Positions 53,015-62,625 of a DNA stretch of 64,000 nucleotides are shown here, piece after piece; the first letter of the stretch is position 1; each line of letters opens with the position of its first letter. The notes beneath the pieces were generated by a model. It was not told the DNA's origin, made no database searches, and saw nothing but the letters and a program-made list of their open reading frames with translations. The position numbers and the translations under genes were made by a program. The stretch is taken from NCBI GenBank assembly GCA_020634035.1, contig JACKCM010000008.1, positions 62,001 through 126,000 of the forward strand. The letters are read 5' to 3'. Source of the DNA: Candidatus Obscuribacterales bacterium (GTDB lineage Bacteria; Cyanobacteriota; Vampirovibrionia; Obscuribacterales; Obscuribacteraceae).

Positions 53015-53965
53015 ATGCAAGACTCATCCCTCTCATCCCTCTCTTCGCCTCCTTTCCCTTTCAAGCTAAGCATCGTCATCCCGATGTATAACGAAGAGCA
53101 GGGTGCCCGGGAATGTGTGCGTCGCGTCAAAGAGGTTTTGAACTCCATGGAATGCGACCATGAGATCATTTTCGTCAATGACGGCAGTGCAGATAATACC
53201 CTTGCCCTTTTGATAGATGAAAAGTCTAGGGACGACAAGCTGCGTATCGTCGATTTGAGTCGCAATTTCGGGCACCAGGCAGCTATTACCGCCGGTCTTG
53301 ATCGCTCCACCGGTGATTGTGTCATTGTCATCGATGGCGATTTGCAAGATCCGCCTGAGGTTTTTCCGCGTTTAGTAGAAAAGTGGCAAGAAGGTTATGA
53401 TGTGGTGCATGCCCGTCGCATAAAGCGAAAAGGCATGTCCTTTCTGGCGCATTTGCGGGCGAAAGTCTATTACCGCATCATGCGCGCCATCTCTGAAATC
53501 GATATACCTGTCGATGTGGGTGACTTCCGGCTGATTTCAAAGCGGGTCTGCGACAATCTTCGTGAATTGCGTGAGAAGCATCGTTACATCCGCGGTCTGG
53601 CTACCTGGGTGGGCTATAAACAGACAATAATCGAATATGATCGCGAAGAGCGTTTTGCCGGAGTGCCGCAATATACCTTCGCCAAATTAGTTCATCTGTC
53701 TATGGCTGGACTTACCGGCTTTTCGAAGTTTCCGTTGAGATTGGGCGTGATTCTGGGCGCCTTTTGTTTTGCTCTTTGTCTTCTATTTGCCTTGGTTTTG
53801 ATGATCTGGCCGGCTCAGACAGCTGGCTGGACACCGGCGGTGATAGCAATACTTTTTGTCGGTGCCCTCGAGCTTATCTGTCTTGGTATCATCGGTGAAT
53901 ACCTGGCACTCGGACTCGAGCACCATCGAGACAGACCACTATATATAGTGCAAGAAGAGTACTGA
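53015..53965 (+). CDS. GT2 glycosyltransferase, dolichol-phosphate-mannose-synthase-like
   Basis: 316 residues. GT-A fold catalytic domain first: LSIVIPMYNEEQGAREC, the EIIFVNDGSADNT motif, RNFGHQAAITAGL and the DXD-type VIDGDLQDPPE, all strongly DPM1/GtrB-like. Two C-terminal membrane helices (LGVILGAFCFALCLLFALVL and AVIAILFVGALELICLGIIG) as in GtrB/ArnC. Makes a polyprenyl-phosphate sugar that membrane glycosyltransferases use as donor, consistent with the divergent GT87/GT-C pair. Confidence 0.93.
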   Translation: MQDSSLSSLSSPPFPFKLSIVIPMYNEEQGARECVRRVKEVLNSMECDHEIIFVNDGSADNTLALLIDEKSRDDKLRIVDLSRNFGHQAAITAGLDRSTGDCVIVIDGDLQDPPEVFPRLVEKWQEGYDVVHARRIKRKGMSFLAHLRAKVYYRIMRAISEIDIPVDVGDFRLISKRVCDNLRELREKHRYIRGLATWVGYKQTIIEYDREERFAGVPQYTFAKLVHLSMAGLTGFSKFPLRLGVILGAFCFALCLLFALVLMIWPAQTAGWTPAVIAILFVGALELICLGIIGEYLALGLEHHRDRPLYIVQEEY

Positions 53966-54150
53966 TTCGATTTTTTGCTGAAGTAAGCATTTATTCCATT
54001 TCCTTAAATATTGTCGAAATCTAAGTACTTATCGCTATGACGCTCTGTAAAATGGCGTCCTGGCTTTTCGATAACCTTTCAAATTTCAATTAGCGTTATC
54101 TAATTGCTTTACTACGACGTAACTGTCCCAGGCATGCGCGAGAACCACCC

Positions 54151-55134
54151 ATGATCAAGGCAGAAGATTTGACCCGCAAATATGGCGATCTGGTCGCCGT
54201 GGACACCGCTTCTTTTCAGATAGAACATGGAGAGATTGTCGGATTGCTCGGTCACAACGGTGCTGGAAAGACCACGATCATGAAGATGATCACAGGTTTT
54301 ATCGAGCCCACGGCAGGCAAACTTACTGTAGATGGTCTCGACATCTGTGAAGACCGCTCCAGAATCCAGAAGAAGATAGGCTATCTACCGGAGAACTGTC
54401 CGCTCTATCCAGAGATGACCGTAGCCGACTATCTTGTCTATGCGGCCAGTCTCAAAGGGCTGGAAGGGGCAGAGGCCAATTCTTCTATCGCCCAGGCCAT
54501 TCATCGCACCAGGCTGACCGATGTAGCTGCCCAGCGCATCAATACGTTGTCACGGGGCTACCGTCAACGGCTGGGAGTAGCCCAGGCTATTCTCGGCTCT
54601 CCCCGCATTTATATTCTCGATGAGCCTACCAATGGGCTCGATCCCTCCCAGATTCTCGAAATGCGCGCTCTTATCAAAGAACTCGCCCAGAAGGCTACGG
54701 TTGTGGTCTCTACCCATATTCTCCAGGAAGTGGAAGCGACCTGTCACCGGGTGATTATTGTCCGGGGCGGCAAAGTCGCCCTCGATTCGACCATGGAGAA
54801 CCTCGATCAGTCGAACTGTCTTGAAGTTGTGCTCGGTCCCGTTTCTGCTGAAGAGAGCGAGGAAGGCGGCGATGACGCTGTCTCTGCCATTCGCGCTCTG
54901 CTCGAAGAGGTCGACGGGGTTGACGGGGCATCGGTACTCGAACAGCATGCTGATGATGAGCGGGCAACCTTCTCTCTGTCTTTGGCAGCGGATAAGAAGC
55001 GGGATCCCGTTGCTGCCGCCATCGCTGCGAAAGTGGTGGAGAAGGGGCTCAAGCTGTATGCCCTGAAGCCCAAAGTAAGGGATCTCGAAGTGATATTCGG
55101 TGAAATATCCAGGGGGGTAGGTCAAGATGAATAA
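54151..55134 (+). CDS. ABC transporter ATP-binding protein, GldA-like
   Basis: 327 residues. Walker A in GLLGHNGAGKTTIMKMITGF (residues about 34-42), Q-loop (KIGYLPENCPLYPEMTV), signature LSRGYRQRLGVAQAI (LSRGY rather than LSGGQ, common in this subfamily), Walker B and D-loop (ILDEPTNGLDPSQILEMRAL), and the switch His (VSTHILQEVE). About 100 extra residues at the C-terminus are typical of the NatA/GldA group. The stop overlaps the permease start by 8 bases. Confidence 0.93.
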   Translation: MIKAEDLTRKYGDLVAVDTASFQIEHGEIVGLLGHNGAGKTTIMKMITGFIEPTAGKLTVDGLDICEDRSRIQKKIGYLPENCPLYPEMTVADYLVYAASLKGLEGAEANSSIAQAIHRTRLTDVAAQRINTLSRGYRQRLGVAQAILGSPRIYILDEPTNGLDPSQILEMRALIKELAQKATVVVSTHILQEVEATCHRVIIVRGGKVALDSTMENLDQSNCLEVVLGPVSAEESEEGGDDAVSAIRALLEEVDGVDGASVLEQHADDERATFSLSLAADKKRDPVAAAIAAKVVEKGLKLYALKPKVRDLEVIFGEISRGVGQDE

Positions 55135-57997
55135 CGTCATGCAGATAGCCCGCAAAGAATTTGCCGGATTCTTCGCCTCTCTTACCGGACTGATTTTCTT
55201 CGGCGCATTTCTTGCCACCACGCTTTTTATCTTCTTCTGGGTAGAGACCTTTTTTGCCCGCAACATAGCCGACGTCAGGCCCATGTTCGAATGGTTCCCG
55301 CTCTTGCTCATCTTTCTGGTGCCGGCTCTTACCATGAAGATGTGGAGCGAAGAGAAAGCCTCCGGTACCCTCGAAGTGTTGCTTACCTCCTCGGTTTCCA
55401 ATCTGCATCTGGTTCTGGGCAAGTTCTTAGCCTGTCTCGGTCTGGTATCTTTGGCGGTGGCATTGACTTTGCCGCTTCCTCTCACTGTATCAATGCTCGG
55501 TCCCCTCGACTGGGGTCCGGTTATTGGCGGCTATATCGCCACCATTTTCCTTGCCGGCGCCTATTCGGCCATAGGCTTATTCGTAAGCGCCAAGACTTCC
55601 AATCAGATTGTCAGCTTGATCTTCTCTGTCCTTGTCTGTGGTGCTTTCTATCTTGTCGGCTCCGAAGCGATAACCGGTCTTTTTGATAACAAACTTGGTG
55701 AACTGCTCGGGCTTATCGGCAGCGGCTCTCGCTTCGAGAGCATCACCCGGGGAGTGATTGACTTTCGCGATATCTATTATTATCTGAGTATCATCGGCAT
55801 CTTTCTTGCCCTCAATGTGCTCGCCTTAGAGAAAATCCGCTGGGCGGATAATCCTCGCAACAGTCGCCATGACCAGTGGCTTTTGATTACGGCACTATTT
55901 GTCGCCAACTTCATCGCCGGCAATCTCTGGATTCAGAAAGTTACTTTTGCCCGGGTGGATCTCACTGCCGGTCAGATTTATTCTATATCGCCCACCACCC
56001 GATCTTATTTAGAGAGGCTGAAAGAGCCGCTTCTCATTCGTGGCTATTTCAGCGCCAAGACCCATTCTCTGCTTGCCCCTCTGGTGCCTCGGCTGAGAGA
56101 TATCCTCAAAGAGTACGAACTGGCCGGGGGCGGCAAAGTGAAAGTCGAGTTCGTTGATCCTATCGAGAATCAAGAGCTGGAGAAAGAAGCCGGAGAGAAA
56201 TACGGCATCAAACCCAAGCCGTTCCAGACAAGCGACAAGTACCAGGCTTCTATCGCCAATTCCTATTTCGACATCCTTATAAAATATGGCGATCAATTCG
56301 AGACCCTTACATTCAGTGACCTCATCGACGTCAAAGCGGCATCGAGCGAGGGCGATCTCAAAGTCGATCTGAGAAACCCCGAATATGACATCACCAGCGC
56401 CATTAAAAAGGTTCTCTATAGCTACCAGGGCTCTGGCAACATCTTCGCCAATCTAGATAAGAAGGTTCAGTTCGTTGGCTATATCTCTGGCAACGAGACC
56501 CTGCCCGAACCACTTGTGGCTCTCAAGAATGACCTTATCTCTGCCCTCGCCGATCTCAAAAAGAAAGCCGGCGATAAATTCGGCTTCGAGTTGAAAGATC
56601 CTCTGGCCCAGGGTGGTGCGGTTGCTGCCACCATCGAAAAAGAATATGGTTTCAAGCCGATGGTGCTCGGCTTGTTAGATACCAAACGCTTCTGGTTCTA
56701 CATGACTTTGAAAAGCGGCGACGAAACGGTACAGATTCCTCTGCCCGAGGACCTTACCAAAGGCGGTCTCGAGCGCGCTATCACTGCCGGTTTGAAGCGC
56801 TATTCAAAAGGCTTCTTAAAGACTGTCGGTCTTGTTTTGCCACCACCGAAGCAAGCGATGCCCCAGTACGGCATGCCGGGTTCAAGTAAACACTTCAATA
56901 TATTGCAGCAGCAGTTGACCGAGCAATATCAGGTCAAACCGCTCAATCTTCAAGGTGGTATTCCCAGCGATGTCGATCTGCTTCTCATAGTCTCTCCTGA
57001 GGATCTCGACGAAAAGCAGGTATTCGCCATCGACCAGTTCTTGATGCAAGGTGGCACCGTTATCCTGTCCACCTCTCCTTATGACATAGACATGCAGAAG
57101 GCCCTTAGCTGTCACCGGGTCAAATCCGGTTTGTCAGAATGGCTCAAACATAATGGTATGGAATTAGAAGAGACCATAGTTCTCGATGCCCAGAACACCG
57201 CCTTTCCTATTCCGGTGCAGCGCAGTATCAACGGCTTCGAGATACAAGAGCTGAGAATGGCTCCCTATCCTTATTTCGTCGACATTCGCTCGGATGGCAT
57301 GGACAAAGACAGCGGTCTCATCGCCGGATTGCCCCAGGTCACACTCAACTGGGCATCACCTGTCAAGGTCCCCAAAGACAAGTTACAGGGCAGAAAAAAC
57401 TATGAGCTTCTCAAAAGCTCGGTCAAGTCCTGGACTTCTAAAAACACCGACATTCAGCCGGACTTCAATAAATATGGCGAAACAGGCTTCGAGCTTCCCG
57501 AGGCGAAGACCATGGGCAGCCATCTAATCGGCGTGGCCCAGGAAGGCAAGTTCGATTCTTTCTTCAAAGGCAAGCCCTCGCCGCTCAAAGCCGATGGCAG
57601 TCAAAACACAGATAGCTCTAAAGCTGATTTCGTCAACACCATAGAAAGCTCGGCCGAATCTGCCAAAGTGATTCTTTACTCGACCAATACCTTTCTGTCT
57701 GACGAGATGCTGGAGCTTGCCTCTGCCGGTATGGGCACTCGTTATCTGAACCCGGTAGAGCTGGTGCTCAACTCTATCGACTGGTCCCTTGGTGATAGAG
57801 ACCTCCTCTCTATTCGAGGTCGAGCCCAGTTCTCTAGAACACTCAAAAAACTGGATAAGAGCGAGTCTCTCTTCTGGGAGTACCTCAACTATGCCCTGGC
57901 TGCCGGCGGTCTGGGAGTGGTCTTCATCTTCCGTCAGAACGCAAGAAAGGCGAGCGAGGCTAGATGCCGCCAGATCCTGGGAGTATCCCAAGCATGA
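55127..57997 (+). CDS. ABC permease fused to GldG-like auxiliary domain
   Basis: 956 residues, a natural fusion of the two gliding-type ABC subunits GldF and GldG. The first about 250 residues are an ABC-2 permease with six membrane helices (FAGFFASLTGLIFFGAFLAT, LIFSVLVCGAFYLVGSE). A large extracytoplasmic portion of GldG type (ABC_transp_aux) follows, including DLTAGQIYSISPTTRSYLE and the VDLLLIVSPEDLDEKQVFAI strand, and the protein closes with one helix (YALAAGGLGVVFIFRQN). Widespread in non-gliding bacteria, where the substrate is unknown. Confidence 0.92.
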   Translation: MNNVMQIARKEFAGFFASLTGLIFFGAFLATTLFIFFWVETFFARNIADVRPMFEWFPLLLIFLVPALTMKMWSEEKASGTLEVLLTSSVSNLHLVLGKFLACLGLVSLAVALTLPLPLTVSMLGPLDWGPVIGGYIATIFLAGAYSAIGLFVSAKTSNQIVSLIFSVLVCGAFYLVGSEAITGLFDNKLGELLGLIGSGSRFESITRGVIDFRDIYYYLSIIGIFLALNVLALEKIRWADNPRNSRHDQWLLITALFVANFIAGNLWIQKVTFARVDLTAGQIYSISPTTRSYLERLKEPLLIRGYFSAKTHSLLAPLVPRLRDILKEYELAGGGKVKVEFVDPIENQELEKEAGEKYGIKPKPFQTSDKYQASIANSYFDILIKYGDQFETLTFSDLIDVKAASSEGDLKVDLRNPEYDITSAIKKVLYSYQGSGNIFANLDKKVQFVGYISGNETLPEPLVALKNDLISALADLKKKAGDKFGFELKDPLAQGGAVAATIEKEYGFKPMVLGLLDTKRFWFYMTLKSGDETVQIPLPEDLTKGGLERAITAGLKRYSKGFLKTVGLVLPPPKQAMPQYGMPGSSKHFNILQQQLTEQYQVKPLNLQGGIPSDVDLLLIVSPEDLDEKQVFAIDQFLMQGGTVILSTSPYDIDMQKALSCHRVKSGLSEWLKHNGMELEETIVLDAQNTAFPIPVQRSINGFEIQELRMAPYPYFVDIRSDGMDKDSGLIAGLPQVTLNWASPVKVPKDKLQGRKNYELLKSSVKSWTSKNTDIQPDFNKYGETGFELPEAKTMGSHLIGVAQEGKFDSFFKGKPSPLKADGSQNTDSSKADFVNTIESSAESAKVILYSTNTFLSDEMLELASAGMGTRYLNPVELVLNSIDWSLGDRDLLSIRGRAQFSRTLKKLDKSESLFWEYLNYALAAGGLGVVFIFRQNARKASEARCRQILGVSQA

Positions 57998-58980
57998 ACA
58001 AGATGATTCAAATCCTGACAGTTGTATTATTGATTCAAGTAGGTCTGGCAGCGGTGCTCGGCACCGATATGCTTGGTGGCGCCGGTGGCAGGGGCGGCAA
58101 AGAGAAGAAGCTTCTTTCAGCCGATATAACCAAAGCCGATCAAATCAAAATAGAAGAGAAAGCTTCAGAAGAGGGCAAAGGGGAAAACGAGTCCCTGGTG
58201 CTCAAATCTGTGGATGGCAAATGGACAGTGCCTTCGGTTAAGGGCTTCCCAGCCGGAAAAACCGCTGTCAAAAAACTGATTGATAAATTCGCCGATATCA
58301 AAGAAGACTGGCCTGTCGCCACCACCGATGATGCGGCTTCGAGATTTAAGGTGGCAAAGGACGATTATGAAGGCAAGGTCACCTTCAGTCAGGGGGACAA
58401 AGCCCTGGCGACAATATATATAGGAACCGCACCGAGCTTCCGCAAACGTCATATACGAGCCGACGGCAATAAAGAGATATTCGCTGCCGGTATTGAACCC
58501 CAGGATCTCTCTTTGCGTCCTAAAGACTGGATTGATCGCAGTGCTTTTACCTATGACGCCGACGAAGTAGAGAAAGTGATCACGGATAAATTCACCTTGC
58601 TGCGCAAGAACGGCAAGTGGGAAGTGGATGGGGCGCCATCTGACAAAGTCACCAATCAGGTCAAAGCCGATACGGCTTTCAACACTTTGTGCGGTATCGT
58701 CTTCAAAGATGTAGAAGGCGAAAAAGATGATCCCGAATACGGGCTTGCCAGCCCCGAATTGAAGTATTCTGTGGTGCTCAAAGGCGGCAAGCCGGTGGAG
58801 TTTCAGATAGGGCGACGCACCGTCAACGATGGTTTTATTCTCAAGACCTCCGACAAAAATTTCTTTGTCTCCATATCTCCTTATGTCATAGAGAACATCA
58901 AGAAGCTGGATAAAGCAGAGCTGCTCGCTTCTAAAAGCGATAGGCCCGATGGCGCAGCAAAAGCTCAACCCCAGCACTAA
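57994..58980 (+). CDS. DUF4340 membrane-anchored protein
   Basis: 328 residues from ATG 57994, which overlaps the permease-fusion stop by 4 bases (ATGA). An N-terminal anchor (MIQILTVVLLIQVGLAAVLG) is followed by two copies of the DUF4340 beta-domain: first KLLSADITKADQIKIEEKAS and KWTVPSVKGFPAGKTAVKKL, then FTLLRKNGKWEVDGAPSDKV. DUF4340 genes regularly follow GldA/GldFG-like ABC genes, so it is presumably the extracytoplasmic partner of that transporter. Confidence 0.9.
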   Translation: MNKMIQILTVVLLIQVGLAAVLGTDMLGGAGGRGGKEKKLLSADITKADQIKIEEKASEEGKGENESLVLKSVDGKWTVPSVKGFPAGKTAVKKLIDKFADIKEDWPVATTDDAASRFKVAKDDYEGKVTFSQGDKALATIYIGTAPSFRKRHIRADGNKEIFAAGIEPQDLSLRPKDWIDRSAFTYDADEVEKVITDKFTLLRKNGKWEVDGAPSDKVTNQVKADTAFNTLCGIVFKDVEGEKDDPEYGLASPELKYSVVLKGGKPVEFQIGRRTVNDGFILKTSDKNFFVSISPYVIENIKKLDKAELLASKSDRPDGAAKAQPQH

Positions 58981-58981
58981 T

Positions 58982-59815
58982 ATGAAAGGGCAGTTGCTTG
59001 CGGTCAGAGATACCGAACTCTATGTCGAGGGACCTGCGGCATTGGAAGAACAGCAGCAGTGCCAGCCTTCAATTATGCTGTTGCATGGTCTGACCTCTTC
59101 TTGCGGTTTAAATGACAGGCTTGCTTTCCCAGACTGGCTCCGGCTCAAAGAGTACTTTCCTCTCTATCGCTATGACGCAAGAGGACATGGTCGCTCTGGC
59201 TCTGAAGGCGAGCCTGCTAATTTTACCTGGCAGAATCTAGCCCTTGATCTGATTGCCCTTGTCGAAAGTCTTTGTTTAGCGGCTTCTGATAAGAAGCTAG
59301 TTCCGGTCGGCAGCTCCATGGGCGCTGCCACTATCTTGTGCGCCCTTGTCGCCGGTCTAGAGGTAGACAGAGCGGTGCTGGTGATTCCACCGACTATTGG
59401 AGAGGCCAGAAAGCAGACCGGAAGAGTCTATTCTAAATTCGCCGACATATTAGAGAAGGGCGGATCTTCTGCTCTGGTCAAGCACTGGCGCAGTCTTCCT
59501 CCGACACCTTTTACGGCTAGAGAATGTCCCGAGCACCGCGAGATCTCTTATCGAGAGCTGGAAGCGTCGGCGAATTCAAAATCTCTTGCCGCCGCATTTC
59601 GAGGGGCGGCTTTGAATGAATTTCCGCACGAAGCGGCTCTGAAGCAGATCAAGTGTCCGGTTCTGATTCTGTCTCGTATAGATGATCCCACCCATCCGAT
59701 TGAAGCCGCCGAATATCTCAGTTCGGTACTGGAGAACAGTGTGCACTATACTGCAAAGAAGGCATCTGACGTCCACGAATGGCCCTTGCGAGTGCATGAG
59801 TTTATATCCGCATAA
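58982..59815 (+). CDS. Alpha/beta-hydrolase fold protein
   Basis: About 277 residues from ATG 58982, one base after the DUF4340 stop; an in-frame ATG at 58949 is possible but overlaps the previous gene. Full catalytic set visible: oxyanion region IMLLHGLTSSCG, DARGHGRSG, nucleophile elbow VGSSMGAATIL (Ser), acid SRIDDPTHP and the catalytic His in SDVHEWPLRV. Cytosolic esterase/hydrolase of unknown substrate, embedded in the transporter-protease operon. Confidence 0.88.
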   Translation: MKGQLLAVRDTELYVEGPAALEEQQQCQPSIMLLHGLTSSCGLNDRLAFPDWLRLKEYFPLYRYDARGHGRSGSEGEPANFTWQNLALDLIALVESLCLAASDKKLVPVGSSMGAATILCALVAGLEVDRAVLVIPPTIGEARKQTGRVYSKFADILEKGGSSALVKHWRSLPPTPFTARECPEHREISYRELEASANSKSLAAAFRGAALNEFPHEAALKQIKCPVLILSRIDDPTHPIEAAEYLSSVLENSVHYTAKKASDVHEWPLRVHEFISA

Positions 59816-59816
59816 A

Positions 59817-60845
59817 ATGTCGATCAAATTGCCAGTGACAATATTTTTTCTGGTTGCGGTGCTGATCACCGGCCAGGCTCAAGCTCAGCAAGTTTATAAT
59901 ATCGAAGGACAGAGTGTCAGTCGAGATTTTGTCGTCAGGCTCAACTCCATGGCACGCCTGGTTAACGATGGCAAATACGATGAAGCATTGCCGGCGGTGC
60001 TTTCTCTGATGAAAGAAAATGGCAATATCCCATCGCTGCACTGGAACTATGCCAAGATCCTCTATCAAAAAGGCGACTATCAAAGAGCCTATTTCGAAGC
60101 CAGGCAGGCATCGACAATGTCTCCTTCGACAGCCAATTTCTATATTACCCTGGGCAATGCCGCCCTGAAAGCAGGCAAGAAGAGCGAATCTTTAGAAGCA
60201 CTGCGCACTTATTTGAAACTCGACCCCGGTTCTGGTAACGCAACTATGGTCCGGGATTTTATCAAAACCATCGAGACCGAGGTTGTTGTAGAGAAGCCCG
60301 GTGACGCGGCCTCTCCTCCGGGGACTTACCTTGCCGAAGCCACTATTCGCGGTGTTACTCACTGGGCACAGGACAAAATGCCCCTCAAAGTTCATATCGC
60401 CAGCACCGCCATAGAACCTCAGTATCTCGAAGCGGTGAAGAACGCTTTTAAGACCTGGCAGTTTCGAAGCGATGATCTGGTTAGCTTCCTCTTCGTTCCC
60501 GAAGGCAGCCACGCCGATATCTATGTCAATTTCACCGATGATTCAACGAAACTTGCTTCTCCCATAGAAGGTGCCGTCACCAACTTCCGTGACGGCAGCG
60601 CCGGACGCATATCCTCCACCACTCTCATATTGACCAGGCGCGACGGCAAGCCGATAAGTCTCTCCCAGATGCAGAGCATTGCTCTGCACGAAATCGGCCA
60701 TGCTCTGGGGATCAACGGTCACAGCAGCGACTCGAAAGACATCATGTTCATGTCGGTGGACAAGAATCAGACCACGCTATCCAGACGCGATGTAGAGACC
60801 TTGAAGGCGCTGTATAAACTAAAACCCGGCCTGCTCAAGCCTTGA
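59817..60845 (+). CDS. Secreted TPR protein with matrixin-type metalloprotease domain
   Basis: 342 residues from ATG 59817, one base after the hydrolase stop. Signal peptide (LPVTIFFLVAVLITGQAQA), then three TPR-like helical hairpins (YDEALPAVLSLMKENGNIPS, NYAKILYQKGDYQRAYFEAR, NFYITLGNAALKAGKKSESL), then a M10-type zinc protease domain. The zinc motif is HEIGHALGINGH at 291-302, with the third histidine one residue later than in the strict HExxHxxGxxH form. The Met-turn follows as DIMFMS. Probably periplasmic or released. Confidence 0.9.
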   Translation: MSIKLPVTIFFLVAVLITGQAQAQQVYNIEGQSVSRDFVVRLNSMARLVNDGKYDEALPAVLSLMKENGNIPSLHWNYAKILYQKGDYQRAYFEARQASTMSPSTANFYITLGNAALKAGKKSESLEALRTYLKLDPGSGNATMVRDFIKTIETEVVVEKPGDAASPPGTYLAEATIRGVTHWAQDKMPLKVHIASTAIEPQYLEAVKNAFKTWQFRSDDLVSFLFVPEGSHADIYVNFTDDSTKLASPIEGAVTNFRDGSAGRISSTTLILTRRDGKPISLSQMQSIALHEIGHALGINGHSSDSKDIMFMSVDKNQTTLSRRDVETLKALYKLKPGLLKP

Positions 60846-60864
60846 TTTATTTATAGAGCTAGAG

Positions 60865-62625
60865 CTACCAGTTCGTCTCGGGCACCACTTCTACCAGTGG
60901 ATCTCCGACGGCACCGGAGGGCGGTTTGATGCCCAGATAGGCCGCTATCGTCGGCGCAATATCATGGGGACCGACTCTTCTTACGATTCTGCGGGCTTTG
61001 ATACCGGGACCGGTGAAGACCACCGGCACAAACGAATCATAGCTCCAGACCGTACCGTGCATGCCTGGCTTGCCGTTCCATTCCCAGTGCACCAGCATCT
61101 TGTATTGATCCGCCACCAGATGGACATGACCGGATCTTTTGGGATGATAGTTGTTGATGATTCGAGCATAGATAGTGTTTGCGTTGTCTGTGGGAAGCTC
61201 GCCTTCTTTTATGGCCGCTTCTCCCACCGCATAGGTTATACCGGGAAAGGCCATGGCCGCTTTGGCTGTCTCTTCCTCGACCTCTTCCATATCCAGCTTC
61301 AGGTCGGAGAGCACCGCTTCGTTGAGATAGATATATGGATAGAGAAAATGTGCCACCAGGTCTTTGTCGGTAGAGAAACGTTTCTTTAGCGAGTCTCTAA
61401 TGTGTTTGACCAGAGCACGAGAGTCGATAACTTTAGAGGGAAAACCGAGACCCTGCATATATTCGGCAATCTCAGCCACACCATGATCGGCGCTCAATAC
61501 AATCATGGTGTTTTCCAGACCGACTGTACTGTCCACATGTTTAAAAAGATCCGCCAGATTGCGATCCACTCTCAGCAACGTGTCTTCGGACTCCAGGCTC
61601 TCGATACCCCAGGTATGACCGACATAGTCTATGGACGAAAAGCTGATGGACAGGTAATCAACGCTCTCACGCTTGCCCAGTTGCCGGTCTGATATCAGAT
61701 GCTTGGCGAAGTCCAGCACCAGCTCATCGTTGACATAGCTATGCATCAGTCCCTTGTAAAAGTGCTTGGATTTTTCGGTGGCAAAACTCTTGGGCATCTC
61801 TTTTTTAAGATGTTCGAAGCCGCCTTCATAGGGGCGTTTATCTAGATCTTTGCGCCAGTAAGTTTCGCGATTGTTTAAAAGCTCCCAGTTCTTGTCTTTA
61901 TAAGAATCGGCCAGTTTGCGATCGTTCCAGGTGGTGACCCACTGTGGTGGCTTCTTGTAATAGTAGGAACTTGTCACCATCTTGCCCGAGGAGAGCCAGA
62001 AAGCCTTTCCGGCTCTGCCAGCCGGCAGCACCGCACCGCGGTCTTTGCCCGAGACGCCGAATACTCTTGCCTGTTTTTCAGAGGCGATAAAGATCTCGTC
62101 ACCGATGGTGGTGGATTGAAGATTTGTGGGGGCTCTGCCTTCGATGGTGGTGCTGGAGCCTGCGGTAGATTCAAGATTCTCGCCCAGCAAAGGATAGTTC
62201 TCGTCTTCGACGGCATAGACTATCTTCTTCTTCTCCGGGTCCCACCATTCGCTGGATATGATGCCGTGCTGGGCAGGCGTGGCGCCAGTTACCAAAGTCG
62301 CATGGCCTGGTGCGGTTTCGGTGTCGGCATGTTTATAGTGCGCGTTGGCAAAATAGGCGCCGTTATCTAATAGATAACGAAAGCCTCCTTCGCCGAAGCG
62401 AGAACGAAAACGCAGAGGCAGGTCGCCGCGAAGCTGGTCGATGGTTATCTGAAGAACCAGTTTTACTTTCGAGCAGGGTATTGTTCGGGCTTGCTTCGCC
62501 GTCCCCGCAATCTTTTTGTTACCGTCCCCTTCTGCAAAAACCGCCGGGGGCGCAACCAGGGCACTGACCAGGGTCGAGACCAGGGCTGCCGCTATTAAAA
62601 ATCTAAATCTGTTTTGAATGTACAT
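60865..62625 (-). CDS. PafA-like alkaline phosphatase, exported
   Basis: 586 residues. N-terminal signal peptide (FLIAAALVSTLVSALVAPPA), then the alkaline phosphatase superfamily core: LVLQITIDQLRGDLP with the metal ligand Asp63, TETAPGHATLVTGATPAQHG containing the Thr nucleophile region (Thr102/Thr104), and LSADHGVAEIAEYM and MHGTVWSYDSFVPV with further metal ligands. The closest relatives by motif are the single-domain PafA-type phosphomonoesterases, which release phosphate from many esters outside the cell. Convergent with the protease gene. Confidence 0.9.
   Translation of the reverse strand: MYIQNRFRFLIAAALVSTLVSALVAPPAVFAEGDGNKKIAGTAKQARTIPCSKVKLVLQITIDQLRGDLPLRFRSRFGEGGFRYLLDNGAYFANAHYKHADTETAPGHATLVTGATPAQHGIISSEWWDPEKKKIVYAVEDENYPLLGENLESTAGSSTTIEGRAPTNLQSTTIGDEIFIASEKQARVFGVSGKDRGAVLPAGRAGKAFWLSSGKMVTSSYYYKKPPQWVTTWNDRKLADSYKDKNWELLNNRETYWRKDLDKRPYEGGFEHLKKEMPKSFATEKSKHFYKGLMHSYVNDELVLDFAKHLISDRQLGKRESVDYLSISFSSIDYVGHTWGIESLESEDTLLRVDRNLADLFKHVDSTVGLENTMIVLSADHGVAEIAEYMQGLGFPSKVIDSRALVKHIRDSLKKRFSTDKDLVAHFLYPYIYLNEAVLSDLKLDMEEVEEETAKAAMAFPGITYAVGEAAIKEGELPTDNANTIYARIINNYHPKRSGHVHLVADQYKMLVHWEWNGKPGMHGTVWSYDSFVPVVFTGPGIKARRIVRRVGPHDIAPTIAAYLGIKPPSGAVGDPLVEVVPETNW

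Noticed and set aside
54550..55485. 311-codon minus-strand frame across the ABC ATPase/permease junction
   Set aside because: Antisense to two genes with clear family motifs; no recognisable domain or ribosome site.
58165..58977. 270-codon minus-strand frame over the DUF4340 gene
   Set aside because: Shadow of the DUF4340 frame, which is supported by operon overlap and an N-terminal anchor.
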